Assembly: GCA_965652145.1 (NCBI GenBank)
Contig: CBFGTV010000074.1
Coordinates: forward strand, 1 to 16,256
Length of the DNA: 16,256 nucleotides
Source: CBFGTV01 sp965652145
GTDB taxonomy: Bacteria > Bacillota > Clostridia > Peptostreptococcales > Natronincolaceae
Direction: 5' to 3'
The translations under genes and the position numbers were made by a program. Below the pieces are notes generated by a model. It saw only the letters and a program-made list of their open reading frames with translations. It ran no database searches and was not told the DNA's origin. Position 1 is the stretch's first letter; every line of letters starts with the position of its first letter. Below are positions 7,623 through 14,299 of this stretch, in pieces.

Positions 7623-8930
7623 ATGGAAATATTAAGCCCTGGAAAAAAAATTAAACTTCTTAGAAAAAAAATTGGTCTACGCCAAGACCAACTAACAGAT
7701 GATAAAATTACCCGCAGCCTGATTAGTATGATTGAAAATGGTAAAAGACGACTTAATAGAAAAACTGCAACGATCATTGCCTATAAGCTGAATCAATTTT
7801 ATAAAAATCTTGGTAAAGAAGTAACGCCAGAGTACTTATTGGAGTCTGAGGAAGAACAGGCCAGAAAAATAATCAATTATTATTTGGAAGGTTTAACGCC
7901 AATTATTGAAAATAAAAACGAATCAGATTATCAACATGTCCATGAAATTTTTAATAAAATGCTAACCCTATCTAAGGAATGGAAATTAAGGGATAAAGAA
8001 TCAGAGGTACTTTTAACCAGAGGGACCTATTACTTCGATTGTAATAAATATAATTTAGCAATGGTTGATTACTTTAATTCCCTTGAATACTATTTAGAAG
8101 TCAGGGAAAACAGTCCTATTGCTCTTCTTTACATCAAAATTGCCAATTGCTATATAAAAATGGGCCTTTTGGAACAGGCATTGTTTTATAGTGACAAGGC
8201 CTTTAATCTATCTGTAGAGGTTAAGCTGATAAATGGCAATGATATTAAGGCACAAGCATTGTATAACAAAATGCGGTGTTATATTAATGAAAAACGATAT
8301 GATTTAGCACTTCAAGAGATAGACAAGTATAAGGAATTAAAGGGTATTAGTGATAAAAAGCTTGATGAAGTTCTACTTATGGAAGCCAATACCTACTTAG
8401 CCTTAAGAAATTATGAAAAGGCTAAGAAAATTTATGACAAGCTCATCAATAGAGAAAGTGGTTTAACGGTTGAAAATTTAGCAAGAATGTACTGTGAAAC
8501 CGCTAATCTATATCAATTGTTGGGCAATCCTGAAGAGGCTTTAGATCAAGTAAAAAAAGCAGTTTCTCTTAAAAATAAAATTAGCAATAACGATCTTCCT
8601 CAATATTTCCTATCTGTTTCTAAGGGCTATCAAGCCATTAAAGAAGTAGAAACCGCCAAAAACTATTTAGAGGAGGCTATTGAGGCTGCTAAGCTGGAAA
8701 AGGACGAAACAACATTAATTACAGGTTTAATGACATTAGCAGCAATCTATAAATCACAGGATAAATTGGAGCTGGCAGAGATTAAGCTATTGCAAGCAGA
8801 ATCTCAATTAGAACTAAGGAACAGTAAGCTCAAACTCAGAGAAATATTTACCCTTTTAGGGGAACTATATTGTGAAATGGGCTCCTTAGAAAAAAGCAAG
8901 TTGTACTTTAAAAAGATTAGAAATATTTAA
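7623..8930 (+). CDS. HTH-XRE regulator with TPR domain (RRNPP-like)
   Basis: A cytoplasmic 435-residue protein. Residues about 5-70 form an XRE-type helix-turn-helix (GKKIKLLRKK, then ITRSLISMIENGKRRL). From about 90 to the end there are repeated helical hairpins of tetratricopeptide type, for example LLYIKIANCYIKMGLLEQAL and the repeats near NYEKAKKIYDKL and NPEEALDQVKKA. This is the layout of RRNPP-family peptide-sensing regulators (PlcR, Rgg, AimR), although TPR-XRE proteins also serve in sporulation and phage control. ATG 7623 follows a run of GGAGGGAGGG; the in-frame GTG at 7584 lies upstream of the probable transcription start. No small secreted-peptide gene is obvious beside it. The upstream palindrome suggests autoregulation, and the preceding protease is the likely partner or target, by position only. 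Confidence 0.9.
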   Translation: MEILSPGKKIKLLRKKIGLRQDQLTDDKITRSLISMIENGKRRLNRKTATIIAYKLNQFYKNLGKEVTPEYLLESEEEQARKIINYYLEGLTPIIENKNESDYQHVHEIFNKMLTLSKEWKLRDKESEVLLTRGTYYFDCNKYNLAMVDYFNSLEYYLEVRENSPIALLYIKIANCYIKMGLLEQALFYSDKAFNLSVEVKLINGNDIKAQALYNKMRCYINEKRYDLALQEIDKYKELKGISDKKLDEVLLMEANTYLALRNYEKAKKIYDKLINRESGLTVENLARMYCETANLYQLLGNPEEALDQVKKAVSLKNKISNNDLPQYFLSVSKGYQAIKEVETAKNYLEEAIEAAKLEKDETTLITGLMTLAAIYKSQDKLELAEIKLLQAESQLELRNSKLKLREIFTLLGELYCEMGSLEKSKLYFKKIRNI

Positions 8931-8948
8931 AGGCTATTTTTTGAATCG

Positions 8949-8995
8949 AAAAAAGTCAGCAAGACACCTATATCTGGTACCCTTGCTGACTTTTT
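8949..8995 (+). terminator. Terminator after the HTH-TPR gene
   Basis: A perfect 14-bp stem, AAAAAGTCAGCAAG (8950-8963) with CTTGCTGACTTTTT (8982-8995); the T run forms part of the arm. The gene-free stretch 8931-9236 also holds direct repeat copy 2 and an AT-rich 9-bp inverted repeat (9119-9127 / 9139-9147). I see no strong promoter for the next gene there. Confidence 0.92.
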
Positions 8996-9019
8996 AAAGT
9001 TCTAAAAAAGTCTCATCCA

Positions 9020-9046
9020 CCTTTAAATTGCCGACCAGAGCAAAAT
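9020..9046 (+). repeat. 27-bp direct repeat, copy 2
   Basis: The second copy of the 5740-5766 sequence, just past the regulator's terminator. CAGGAGACAAA (9051-9061) follows, echoing the ribosome binding site that follows copy 1, but no open reading frame begins here. It looks like a relic of a duplicated protease leader or the far edge of a cassette. Confidence 0.9.
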
Positions 9047-9236
9047 TTACAGGAGACAAAACTTTCCTTAAGTATTTTAACACAATTTACTTTTCTTGAA
9101 AAGTATGTAAATAAATATATTTTAATTAATATATTATCAATTAAAATGGATATGCTGACCGATCAATTGTGAAGGAAAAAGGTTAAGATATGTAGAAATA
9201 TTAATAGATAAATATACTGTTTTAGGGGAGAAGAAA

Positions 9237-9767
9237 ATGATTTTATCAGGAAAAGCAATCAAAAATAAAATAGGCAAGGAAATTGTCATAGAACCATTTT
9301 GTGAATCTCAATTAAATCCTAATAGCTATAACCTGAGATTACACCATGAATTATTGGTATATGACAATAAATGTCTTGATATGAAATGTGAAAACAAGGC
9401 CAGTAAATTAATTATTCCTGACGAAGGTCTAATTTTGCAGACCGGCAGATTATATTTAGGCAGAACTTTGGAATATACAAAAACCGACTGTTATGTTCCC
9501 ATGCTGGAAGGCCGATCTTCCATAGGCCGTCTGGGTCTATTTGTTCATATTACAGCAGGCTTTGGTGATGTCGGCTTTAATGGCTATTGGACACTGGAAA
9601 TGTTTTGCGTACAGCCAATCAAAATTTATCCTGGCGTAGAAATTTGTCAAATATTTTATCATGCCATAGAGGGTGAATATGATAAATATAAAAGTGGTAA
9701 ATATCAGAATAATAAGGGGATACAGCCCAGCCTACTCTATCGGGACTTTAAAAATGATAAGAAATAG
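9237..9767 (+). CDS. dcd: dCTP deaminase
   Basis: A 176-residue enzyme that deaminates dCTP to dUTP, feeding thymidylate synthesis; it works as a cytoplasmic trimer. Family motifs are in order: NPNSYNLRL (27-35), EGRSSIGRLGL (91-101), HITAGFGDVGF (104-114), WTLEM with the catalytic Glu at 121, and the substrate-closing tail GKYQNNKGIQPS (154-165). The sequence is of the Clostridia/archaeal-like type, in which some members also have dUTPase activity; which activity applies cannot be read here. GGGGAG precedes the ATG at normal spacing. It is not obviously in an operon: about 300 nt separate it from the regulator and 126 nt from the next gene. Confidence 0.96.
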   Translation: MILSGKAIKNKIGKEIVIEPFCESQLNPNSYNLRLHHELLVYDNKCLDMKCENKASKLIIPDEGLILQTGRLYLGRTLEYTKTDCYVPMLEGRSSIGRLGLFVHITAGFGDVGFNGYWTLEMFCVQPIKIYPGVEICQIFYHAIEGEYDKYKSGKYQNNKGIQPSLLYRDFKNDKK

Positions 9768-9893
9768 AATAACAAAATTTATCATTTCTTTATGAAATAA
9801 ACTGAAAAATAGGAATATTGAATCATTGCATTCTTTCGCTAAAAGCAGTTATGCTTAAAAAGCGAAGAAAATATTGAAGGGGAAGCGAATCAA

Positions 9894-10271
9894 ATGAAGA
9901 CAATTAAAATCGATGAAAAACAGTGCTATATCGGTAGGGTTCCGTTTGGCGCTGATTTATACGAATTTTTAATGGATTTTGTAAAGGATAAAAGGATCAG
10001 GGCAGGTCAGCTTACTGCCTCAGGATCAGCAAGCAAAGCAACTGTAGCCTTTTATAATCAAAACAAAGGCGAATATATTGAAAGACATTTTCCAAATCAG
10101 ATGGAAATTCTAAATGTAACAGGCAGTATATCCTCCACAGAGGAATCACCTTTTATTCAATTGCATATACTTTTATCTGATGAAGAAGGAAATGCCTATG
10201 GGGGTCAACTGGTCAAGGGAACAGAGGTTTTTGCCTGTGAATTTGTTATTAAAGAGTTTATACCAGCATAG
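9894..10271 (+). CDS. PPC/DUF296-domain protein with altered metal-site residues
   Basis: A 125-residue single-domain protein of the plant-and-prokaryote-conserved (PPC, DUF296) fold, which forms trimers. Bacterial members are usually called DNA-binding, on thin evidence. Matching segments are GADLYEFLMDFVKDKRIRAGQLTASG (19-44), EILNVTGSISS (71-81), FIQLHILLSD (87-96) and AYGGQLVKG (101-109). Typical members read H-x-H and GGH in the last two segments; here they are Q89-L-H91 and GGQ105, so two of three expected metal-ligand histidines are Gln. The fold call rests on these motifs. The start follows AAGGGGAAG. An imperfect hairpin at about 9832-9872 lies just upstream, possibly the terminator of dcd. 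Confidence 0.8.
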   Translation: MKTIKIDEKQCYIGRVPFGADLYEFLMDFVKDKRIRAGQLTASGSASKATVAFYNQNKGEYIERHFPNQMEILNVTGSISSTEESPFIQLHILLSDEEGNAYGGQLVKGTEVFACEFVIKEFIPA

Positions 10272-10375
10272 CGTCAATTTAAAAAGTAAAAAATGTTGCC
10301 TGAGCATATCCCTGATGTAAATGATTTAAACCCAGTGTTTTGGTAAGTAGACCCGATCCTGAAATAAAAAGGGTT

Positions 10376-10401
10376 ACTCCTAAAAAGCATAGGGTTTTTT
10401 T
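10376..10401 (+). terminator. Weak terminator-like hairpin
   Basis: ACTCCTA (10376-10382) pairs with TAGGGT (10390-10395) with one bulge, and seven T follow. It lies about 100 nt past the DUF296 gene. The rest of the 10272-10588 gap holds only the promoter of the next gene and AT-rich DNA. Confidence 0.45.
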
Positions 10402-10515
10402 CTCAATTAGATAGTGATCGAATGAACTTGGCATAATGCTGCTGAAAAAGTGACATCCTAATAATTATATAGTAATGTATTATATCCATATATATACTCT
10501 CTTTCCCAATGTAGC

Positions 10516-10544
10516 TTAACATTTGTGGATATATCAAGTATAAT
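10516..10544 (+). promoter_or_regulatory. SigA-type promoter for the first TetR gene
   Basis: TTAACA (10516-10521) and TATAAT (10539-10544) have a 17-bp spacer, 11 of 12 consensus positions. Transcription would start near 10551, giving a leader of about 40 nt that contains GGGGG before the ATG at 10589. Confidence 0.75.
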
Positions 10545-10588
10545 GGAATTCTAGGAAAACTGTAATTACAATCGGGGGTTAATGAACT

Positions 10589-11191
10589 ATGAAGGTAAGG
10601 GAAACTGTTGAAAGAATAAAACACTCCGCTCAAATTTACTTTGAAGAGAAGGGCTACGAGGCCACAACATTAAGGGAAATTGCTAAAAGAGTAGGAATTA
10701 ATGCCGCTTCCCTTTACTATTATTATCCCTCAAAGGAGGATCTTTATATTGACCTTTTAAAGGATAGTCAGGCCCACCAAAATCATGCCATTGAAAAATT
10801 AGTCAAGGAAAACGATTCAGGGTCAGTAGAGGAAAAGTTAAATCTGTTTTTTATTGGATTGATTAAAATCCATATCGATAATCAAAGTCTGAGCAGGTTT
10901 TTACTGCGAAATGTCTTCTTTCCGCCCACCCAGTTAAAAGATCGTCTAAAAAATGAGACCATATCCTGGATGGAATCCTGCATTCCTTATTTAAAGAAAC
11001 TATTTACAGAAGGTATTGAAAAGGGCGTTATCAGGAATATACCAATTCAACAGCTAATCCATTCCTTTATTGCAATTCAGAGTGGTTATATTTTATATTG
11101 GATGAGCTTGGAAACAGACCCCAGTGATGATGAAATATATCATTCTTGGTGTTTTTATTGGAATGGAATTCAAAATTGTCAAGACCTTTAA
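10589..11191 (+). CDS. TetR/AcrR-type transcriptional regulator, copy 1
   Basis: A 200-residue one-component repressor-type protein. The N-terminal helix-turn-helix (about 8-55) shows IYFEEKGYEATTLREIAKRVGINAASLYYYYPSKEDL, the classic TetR pattern ending in YYYPSKEDLY. The C-terminal helices form the ligand/dimer domain; their sequence is unlike the well-known drug-sensing subfamilies, so the ligand is unknown. It shares two unusual segments with the next gene: an (F/M)LRN-x-(F/L)-(F/Y)PP motif near residues 104-112 and a (D/E)EIY-x2-W-x2-YW motif near the C terminus. This indicates tandem duplication. It has its own promoter and terminator. Confidence 0.92.
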   Translation: MKVRETVERIKHSAQIYFEEKGYEATTLREIAKRVGINAASLYYYYPSKEDLYIDLLKDSQAHQNHAIEKLVKENDSGSVEEKLNLFFIGLIKIHIDNQSLSRFLLRNVFFPPTQLKDRLKNETISWMESCIPYLKKLFTEGIEKGVIRNIPIQQLIHSFIAIQSGYILYWMSLETDPSDDEIYHSWCFYWNGIQNCQDL

Positions 11192-11223
11192 TAATCAGTT
11201 TGACATCAAGCCTTAAAAGATTG

Positions 11224-11249
11224 GAAGAGAAATAATCTCTTCTTTTTTT
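11224..11249 (+). terminator. Terminator after the first TetR gene
   Basis: GAAGAGA (11224-11230) pairs with TCTCTTC (11236-11242) across a 5-nt loop, and seven T follow. Confidence 0.85.
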
Positions 11250-11334
11250 ATTTAATTTAAACTCTGAATTATTGAAAAATACATTACTTTTTCAATTAAT
11301 TCAAATCTATTATGATAAATACGAGATAAAGGCC

Positions 11335-11381
11335 TTAACTTTTTTTCTAATATAATTTATAATTAACCTAACAAACGTTTG
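11335..11381 (+). promoter_or_regulatory. Promoter and TetR-type operator before the second TetR gene
   Basis: TTAACT (11335-11340) and TATAAT (11358-11363) are 17 bp apart; a second TATAAT overlaps at 11351-11356. The perfect 10-bp palindrome CAAACGTTTG (11372-11381) sits at the predicted transcription start, with partial symmetry extending outward. Such placement is typical for repression by a TetR dimer, either copy 2 itself or copy 1. Confidence 0.6.
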
Positions 11382-11412
11382 ATTAATTTATGAAGGTATG
11401 GAGAATGATAAT

Positions 11413-12036
11413 ATGATTGATCAAGTAAAGCTTGCCATCCTGTGCTTTGAAGAAAAAGGCTACCATAATAGCACCCTAACTGAATTAGCTCAAAGGACAG
11501 GCCTTTCCTTACAAGAAATTGAGCGAAAATATCGTACAAAAGGGGATTTATATATGGAGCTCTTTTTATACTGCAGAGACAGTCTATTGGCCTACATGAA
11601 GCAGTCCTATTATCAAACAAGTCAAAATCCCTTAGAAAAGAAGCTTTACCATATTTTTAAATCATTGATATATTTTTTAGAAAAAGAAAAGCTTATATTT
11701 TGTTTTTTTATGAGGAACTACCTTTACCCTCCGGCCTGCCTTGAAATGGAGATCAAGGCATCTATTCAGCCATGGAAGGAAAAGTACATAAATCAGTTAA
11801 GGCAGCTGTTAGCAGAAAGTATGAAATCAAAAAAATTCAATGAAGTTTCTATCGAAGCCTTCGTACATTCCTATATTGCCTTTATAAAAGGGAATATCCT
11901 CCTCTTTATTAATAGTCAAACGACACCGAGGGATGAGGAGATTTATTGCCTATGGACAACCTATTGGTTAAGTAGAAATAAAAACAAATTAGAGGGGAAT
12001 GAAAAATGCAAAACAGAGAAAATGGGCATCCTTTAG
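11413..12036 (+). CDS. TetR/AcrR-type transcriptional regulator, copy 2
   Basis: A 207-residue paralogue of the preceding TetR protein. The N-terminal HTH reads CFEEKGYHNSTLTELAQRTGLSLQEIERKY, with a less canonical recognition helix and RTKGDLY in place of PSKEDLY. The C-terminal half keeps FMRNYLYPP and the DEEIY-x2-W-x2-YW ending. I prefer the ATG at 11413 because GGAG lies at 11400-11403; the ATG at 11398 has its purine run only one base away. The 3' end overlaps the next gene by 31 nt, so the two are probably co-transcribed and translationally coupled. This makes the regulator a likely controller of its own cyclase partner. The divergence in the HTH from copy 1 suggests a different or altered DNA target. 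Confidence 0.88.
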   Translation: MIDQVKLAILCFEEKGYHNSTLTELAQRTGLSLQEIERKYRTKGDLYMELFLYCRDSLLAYMKQSYYQTSQNPLEKKLYHIFKSLIYFLEKEKLIFCFFMRNYLYPPACLEMEIKASIQPWKEKYINQLRQLLAESMKSKKFNEVSIEAFVHSYIAFIKGNILLFINSQTTPRDEEIYCLWTTYWLSRNKNKLEGNEKCKTEKMGIL

Positions 12037-12743
12037 TTATTACATGTATATTAGATTCATCTAAAAAATTAATTTATAGTAATACTAATGAAGAATATGC
12101 CTTAAGATTATTAAAGGACCTTGATCTAGTTAAAATTTCCCCTTCTACAGAGTTAATTAAAGGGGAATGGTTTATTTCAATAGAAAGTGTTCATTTATGC
12201 TGTAAGACGTATGAGCTTATCGTTTTGCAGCAGTGGAAAAGCCGGTATTCATTTTATGAGGAAGCCTTTCTTGATAAGGCTACAATGCTTTATAACCGAA
12301 ATTTGTGGGAAAAAATAACCACTAACAAAATGCTGATAAAGTTTCGCCGTTACGGCCTCATTATATTAGACATTGATAACCTTAAAGCAATCAATGATAA
12401 GTTTGGTCATTTAGTTGGCGATCAAGCAATCAAAAACGTGGCAGACGCCATTATGGAATCAATCAGAGAAATCGACCTGGCCTTTCGATATGGTGGCGAT
12501 GAGTTTTTAATCATATTGCCCGAAATAGATAATAAAAAGCTTGACGAGACAATACTCGAAATTAGAAGACAAATAGAGGAAAAAGAAAAACAGCTTCCCT
12601 TTATTTTAGAAGTAAGTATCGGGAGTATTTGTACAGAAGGGGTTAAAAAAGAAGTGAAGGAGCTGTTTAAAGAAGCTGATCAGGCCATGTATCAGGAAAA
12701 AAATAAAAAAGAAGGCCGAATCAAAAAAGGTCCACATAAGTAG
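12006..12743 (+). CDS. Diguanylate cyclase (GGDEF)
   Basis: A 245-residue soluble enzyme predicted to make cyclic di-GMP from two GTP. Residues 1-80 are a small N-terminal region of unrecognised type, possibly a degenerate PAS-like sensor with a Cys-Cys pair at 65-66. The GGDEF domain (about 85-240) is complete: metal Asp in LDIDNLKAIND (121-131), GGDEF at 163-167 and guanine-contacting N130. An intact RxxD inhibitory site, REID (154-157), lies five residues before GGDEF. It should be active and feedback-inhibited. The ATG at 12006 has GAGGGG at 11992-11997, inside the end of the TetR copy 2 gene, so expression is coupled to that regulator. No membrane helix is visible, unlike the PAS-GGDEF-EAL protein upstream. 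Confidence 0.93.
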   Translation: MQNRENGHPLVITCILDSSKKLIYSNTNEEYALRLLKDLDLVKISPSTELIKGEWFISIESVHLCCKTYELIVLQQWKSRYSFYEEAFLDKATMLYNRNLWEKITTNKMLIKFRRYGLIILDIDNLKAINDKFGHLVGDQAIKNVADAIMESIREIDLAFRYGGDEFLIILPEIDNKKLDETILEIRRQIEEKEKQLPFILEVSIGSICTEGVKKEVKELFKEADQAMYQEKNKKEGRIKKGPHK

Positions 12744-12817
12744 AGCCCCTTTATCTAGTACTATAGAAGGAATTAGCTGAAATCAAGAAAATAACTGAAA
12801 TCCTTTACAGCGTAATA

Positions 12818-12826
12818 TGATATAAT
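12818..12826 (+). promoter_or_regulatory. Extended -10 promoter element
   Basis: TGATATAAT is a perfect TGn-TATAAT extended -10, which can work without a strong -35; none is seen at 17 bp. It precedes the zinc-ribbon/HTH gene by about 54 nt. Confidence 0.55.
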
Positions 12827-12879
12827 GAACATACTAATAGGAATATGATAATGAGATAATAGACAAGGAAGGTACCTCT

Positions 12880-13305
12880 ATGAAAAAGAAAAATTACTCT
12901 ATAAAGGTTAAGACCTGTAGAAGGTGTAAAAAAATTATACATGAAAATTCTCTACAGGATTTTTGTTCAAGCTGTCTAAAGCACGTGGAAGAAATTTTTG
13001 ACCAAATCAGAGAGTATTTAAGGGAATACCCAGGTGCCACAGCCTTCGAAATTGAACAACGCCTTGGAATTCCTATTCATGTAGTGAATAACTTCGTCAA
13101 GGATGGAAGGTTAATCGAAGTTCCCAATGAATTTCTAAATGTAGAATGTCAGCGTTGTGGGTGTCTATTACTTTCATCTCACCATAAATATTGCCCTAAG
13201 TGTGAATATGAAATGCTAAAGGATCTTGAAAAAGCTAAGTCCGACATGGGTGATGTGGAAATTAAAGTAAAGGGAAAAATGCGGTTTAGAACCTACCGTG
13301 AATAA
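12880..13305 (+). CDS. Zinc-ribbon/HTH/zinc-ribbon protein, YvyF (TIGR03826)-like
   Basis: A 141-residue cytoplasmic protein with a helix-turn-helix set between two zinc sites. Site one is C13-x2-C16 ... C29-x2-C32. The middle (about 36-80) reads REYLREYPGATAFEIEQRLGIPIHVVNNFVKDGRL, a winged-helix/MerR-like element. Site two is C90-x2-C93 ... C105-x2-C108. The layout and the PGAT(A/I)xE(I/V) segment fit the flagellar-operon protein family of B. subtilis YvyF, whose role is poorly defined. Here it is not beside flagellar genes, so a general regulatory or RNA/DNA-binding role is equally open. The extra basic tail (KVKGKMRFRTYRE) also suggests nucleic acid contact. AAGGAAGG precedes the ATG. Confidence 0.75.
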   Translation: MKKKNYSIKVKTCRRCKKIIHENSLQDFCSSCLKHVEEIFDQIREYLREYPGATAFEIEQRLGIPIHVVNNFVKDGRLIEVPNEFLNVECQRCGCLLLSSHHKYCPKCEYEMLKDLEKAKSDMGDVEIKVKGKMRFRTYRE

Positions 13306-13319
13306 AAAAATATTGTTTT

Positions 13320-13349
13320 TTGACTAAAAGGGCCATACTATAGTAATAT
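13320..13349 (+). promoter_or_regulatory. Possible promoter of yqeG
   Basis: TTGACT (13320-13325) and TAATAT (13344-13349) are 18 bp apart. A perfect palindrome, TACTATAGTA (13336-13345), lies across the spacer and -10. Confidence 0.45.
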
Positions 13350-13373
13350 ATAGTAAAAATAAAGAGGTGGCCT

Positions 13374-13880
13374 ATGCTAGAATTATTAACTCCTGATTTA
13401 TATGTAGAATCTATTTTTCACTTGAATCTAGATCTATTAAAAGAAAAAAATATCAAGGGGCTCATCATCGATATCGACAATACCCTAGTGGCCTGGGATA
13501 AAAAGTCGGCCAGTGAAGAAACAAAAGAATGGCTGCTGGGCCTTAAAACAGCTGGTTTTGAGGTTTGTTTGGTGTCTAATAATACCGAAGACCGAGTTGT
13601 AAAATTTAATGAAGTACTTAAGCTGCAGGCAATACATCGAGCAACTAAACCCCGAAGGGGAGCATTCCGGAAAGCCATGAGAATGATGGGAACCGACATA
13701 ACCAATACTGCCATTATAGGAGACCAAATATTTACTGATATACTGGGAGGAAACCGAATGGGGATTATGACAATCCTGGTGATACCTATTAAGAGTAAAG
13801 AATTTTGGTGGACTACCCTGGTAAGAAGGGTAGAAAGACATGTTTTAAAAGTTGTACTACCCGACAGGCAGGGCAATTAA
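13374..13880 (+). CDS. yqeG: YqeG-family HAD-IIIA phosphatase
   Basis: A 168-residue HAD-superfamily phosphatase. Motif I is DIDNTL with nucleophile D33 and acid/base D35. Motif II is VSNN (67-70), motif III K92 in ATKP, and motif IV GDQIFTDILGGN with D117 and D122. This is the TIGR01668 (YqeG) type, widespread in Firmicutes. Its substrate is not established to my knowledge; in Bacillus it neighbours the ribosome GTPase YqeH and aroE. Here those partners are absent, and the next recognised gene is the Xaa-Pro peptidase. AGAGGTGG precedes the ATG, and the length matches the family. Confidence 0.95.
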   Translation: MLELLTPDLYVESIFHLNLDLLKEKNIKGLIIDIDNTLVAWDKKSASEETKEWLLGLKTAGFEVCLVSNNTEDRVVKFNEVLKLQAIHRATKPRRGAFRKAMRMMGTDITNTAIIGDQIFTDILGGNRMGIMTILVIPIKSKEFWWTTLVRRVERHVLKVVLPDRQGN

Positions 13881-13905
13881 TATTACTGCCAGAGGTCTTA
13901 TTTAG

Positions 13906-13939
13906 AGCTAATAATTTTTATATTATTAGCTTTTATTTA
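13906..13939 (+). terminator. Terminator after yqeG
   Basis: A perfect 10-bp stem, AGCTAATAAT (13906-13915) with ATTATTAGCT (13922-13931), has a 6-nt loop and a T-rich tail. Confidence 0.8.
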
Positions 13940-14077
13940 TTATTTAGCTGACAAAATAAATGGAAAATTATATTCAAAAAATGACTTAATATTTCTTATA
14001 TACACAAACTATAATCTATTCAAAGAACAGAAAATGTGTTATGATTAAATAGGATTTTTTATAGGAAGGGTTTGGTA

Positions 14078-14263
14078 CTGGTGGTAAAATATCTGACAGC
14101 ATAAAGCATTTCTGTATTGCCAGAACAACCTACCCTGGAAATAATAAAATCACTATTTAAAGCTGAAACTTTTATTGTTCAGTTGGATATAATACAAGGT
14201 AATAGCTGCTTATTAGCTATTTTAGAAGTTCTTGCCGTATTATAGTGATCCTTTCATCCCAGG
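14078..14263 (+). other. Possible structured leader before the Xaa-Pro peptidase gene
   Basis: The gene-free interval 13881-14299 contains several nested complementary segments. CTGGTGGTA (14078-14086) pairs with TATTGCCAG (14115-14123) using three G-U pairs. CCTGG (14134-14138) pairs with CCAGG (14259-14263), enclosing ATCACTAT (14149-14156) with ATAGTGAT (14242-14249). That stem in turn encloses a CTGAA/TTCAG hairpin and AATAGCT (14201-14207) with AGCTATT (14215-14221). Together they resemble a multi-branched RNA. I recognise no T-box or riboswitch consensus, and no coding sequence. Confidence 0.35.
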
Positions 14264-14299
14264 ACATTGTATCGGCCATATGGAATAGGGGGGAAAAAT

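Noticed and set aside
5740..9046. A CRISPR array from the 27-bp repeat.
   Set aside because: There are only two copies, 3.3 kb apart, with genes between them and no spacers.
9119..9147. A 9-bp AT-only inverted repeat as an operator for dcd.
   Set aside because: It is low-complexity AT sequence far from a convincing promoter, so chance is the simpler explanation.
13418..13876. Long minus-strand open frames opposite yqeG (and similar ones opposite the ClC, ABC-F and protease genes).
   Set aside because: They lack ribosome binding sites and recognisable domains, and they lie wholly within well-supported genes on the + strand.
14201..14221. The AATAGCT hairpin as a terminator.
   Set aside because: The following sequence is TTTAGAAG, not a T run, and no gene ends nearby.
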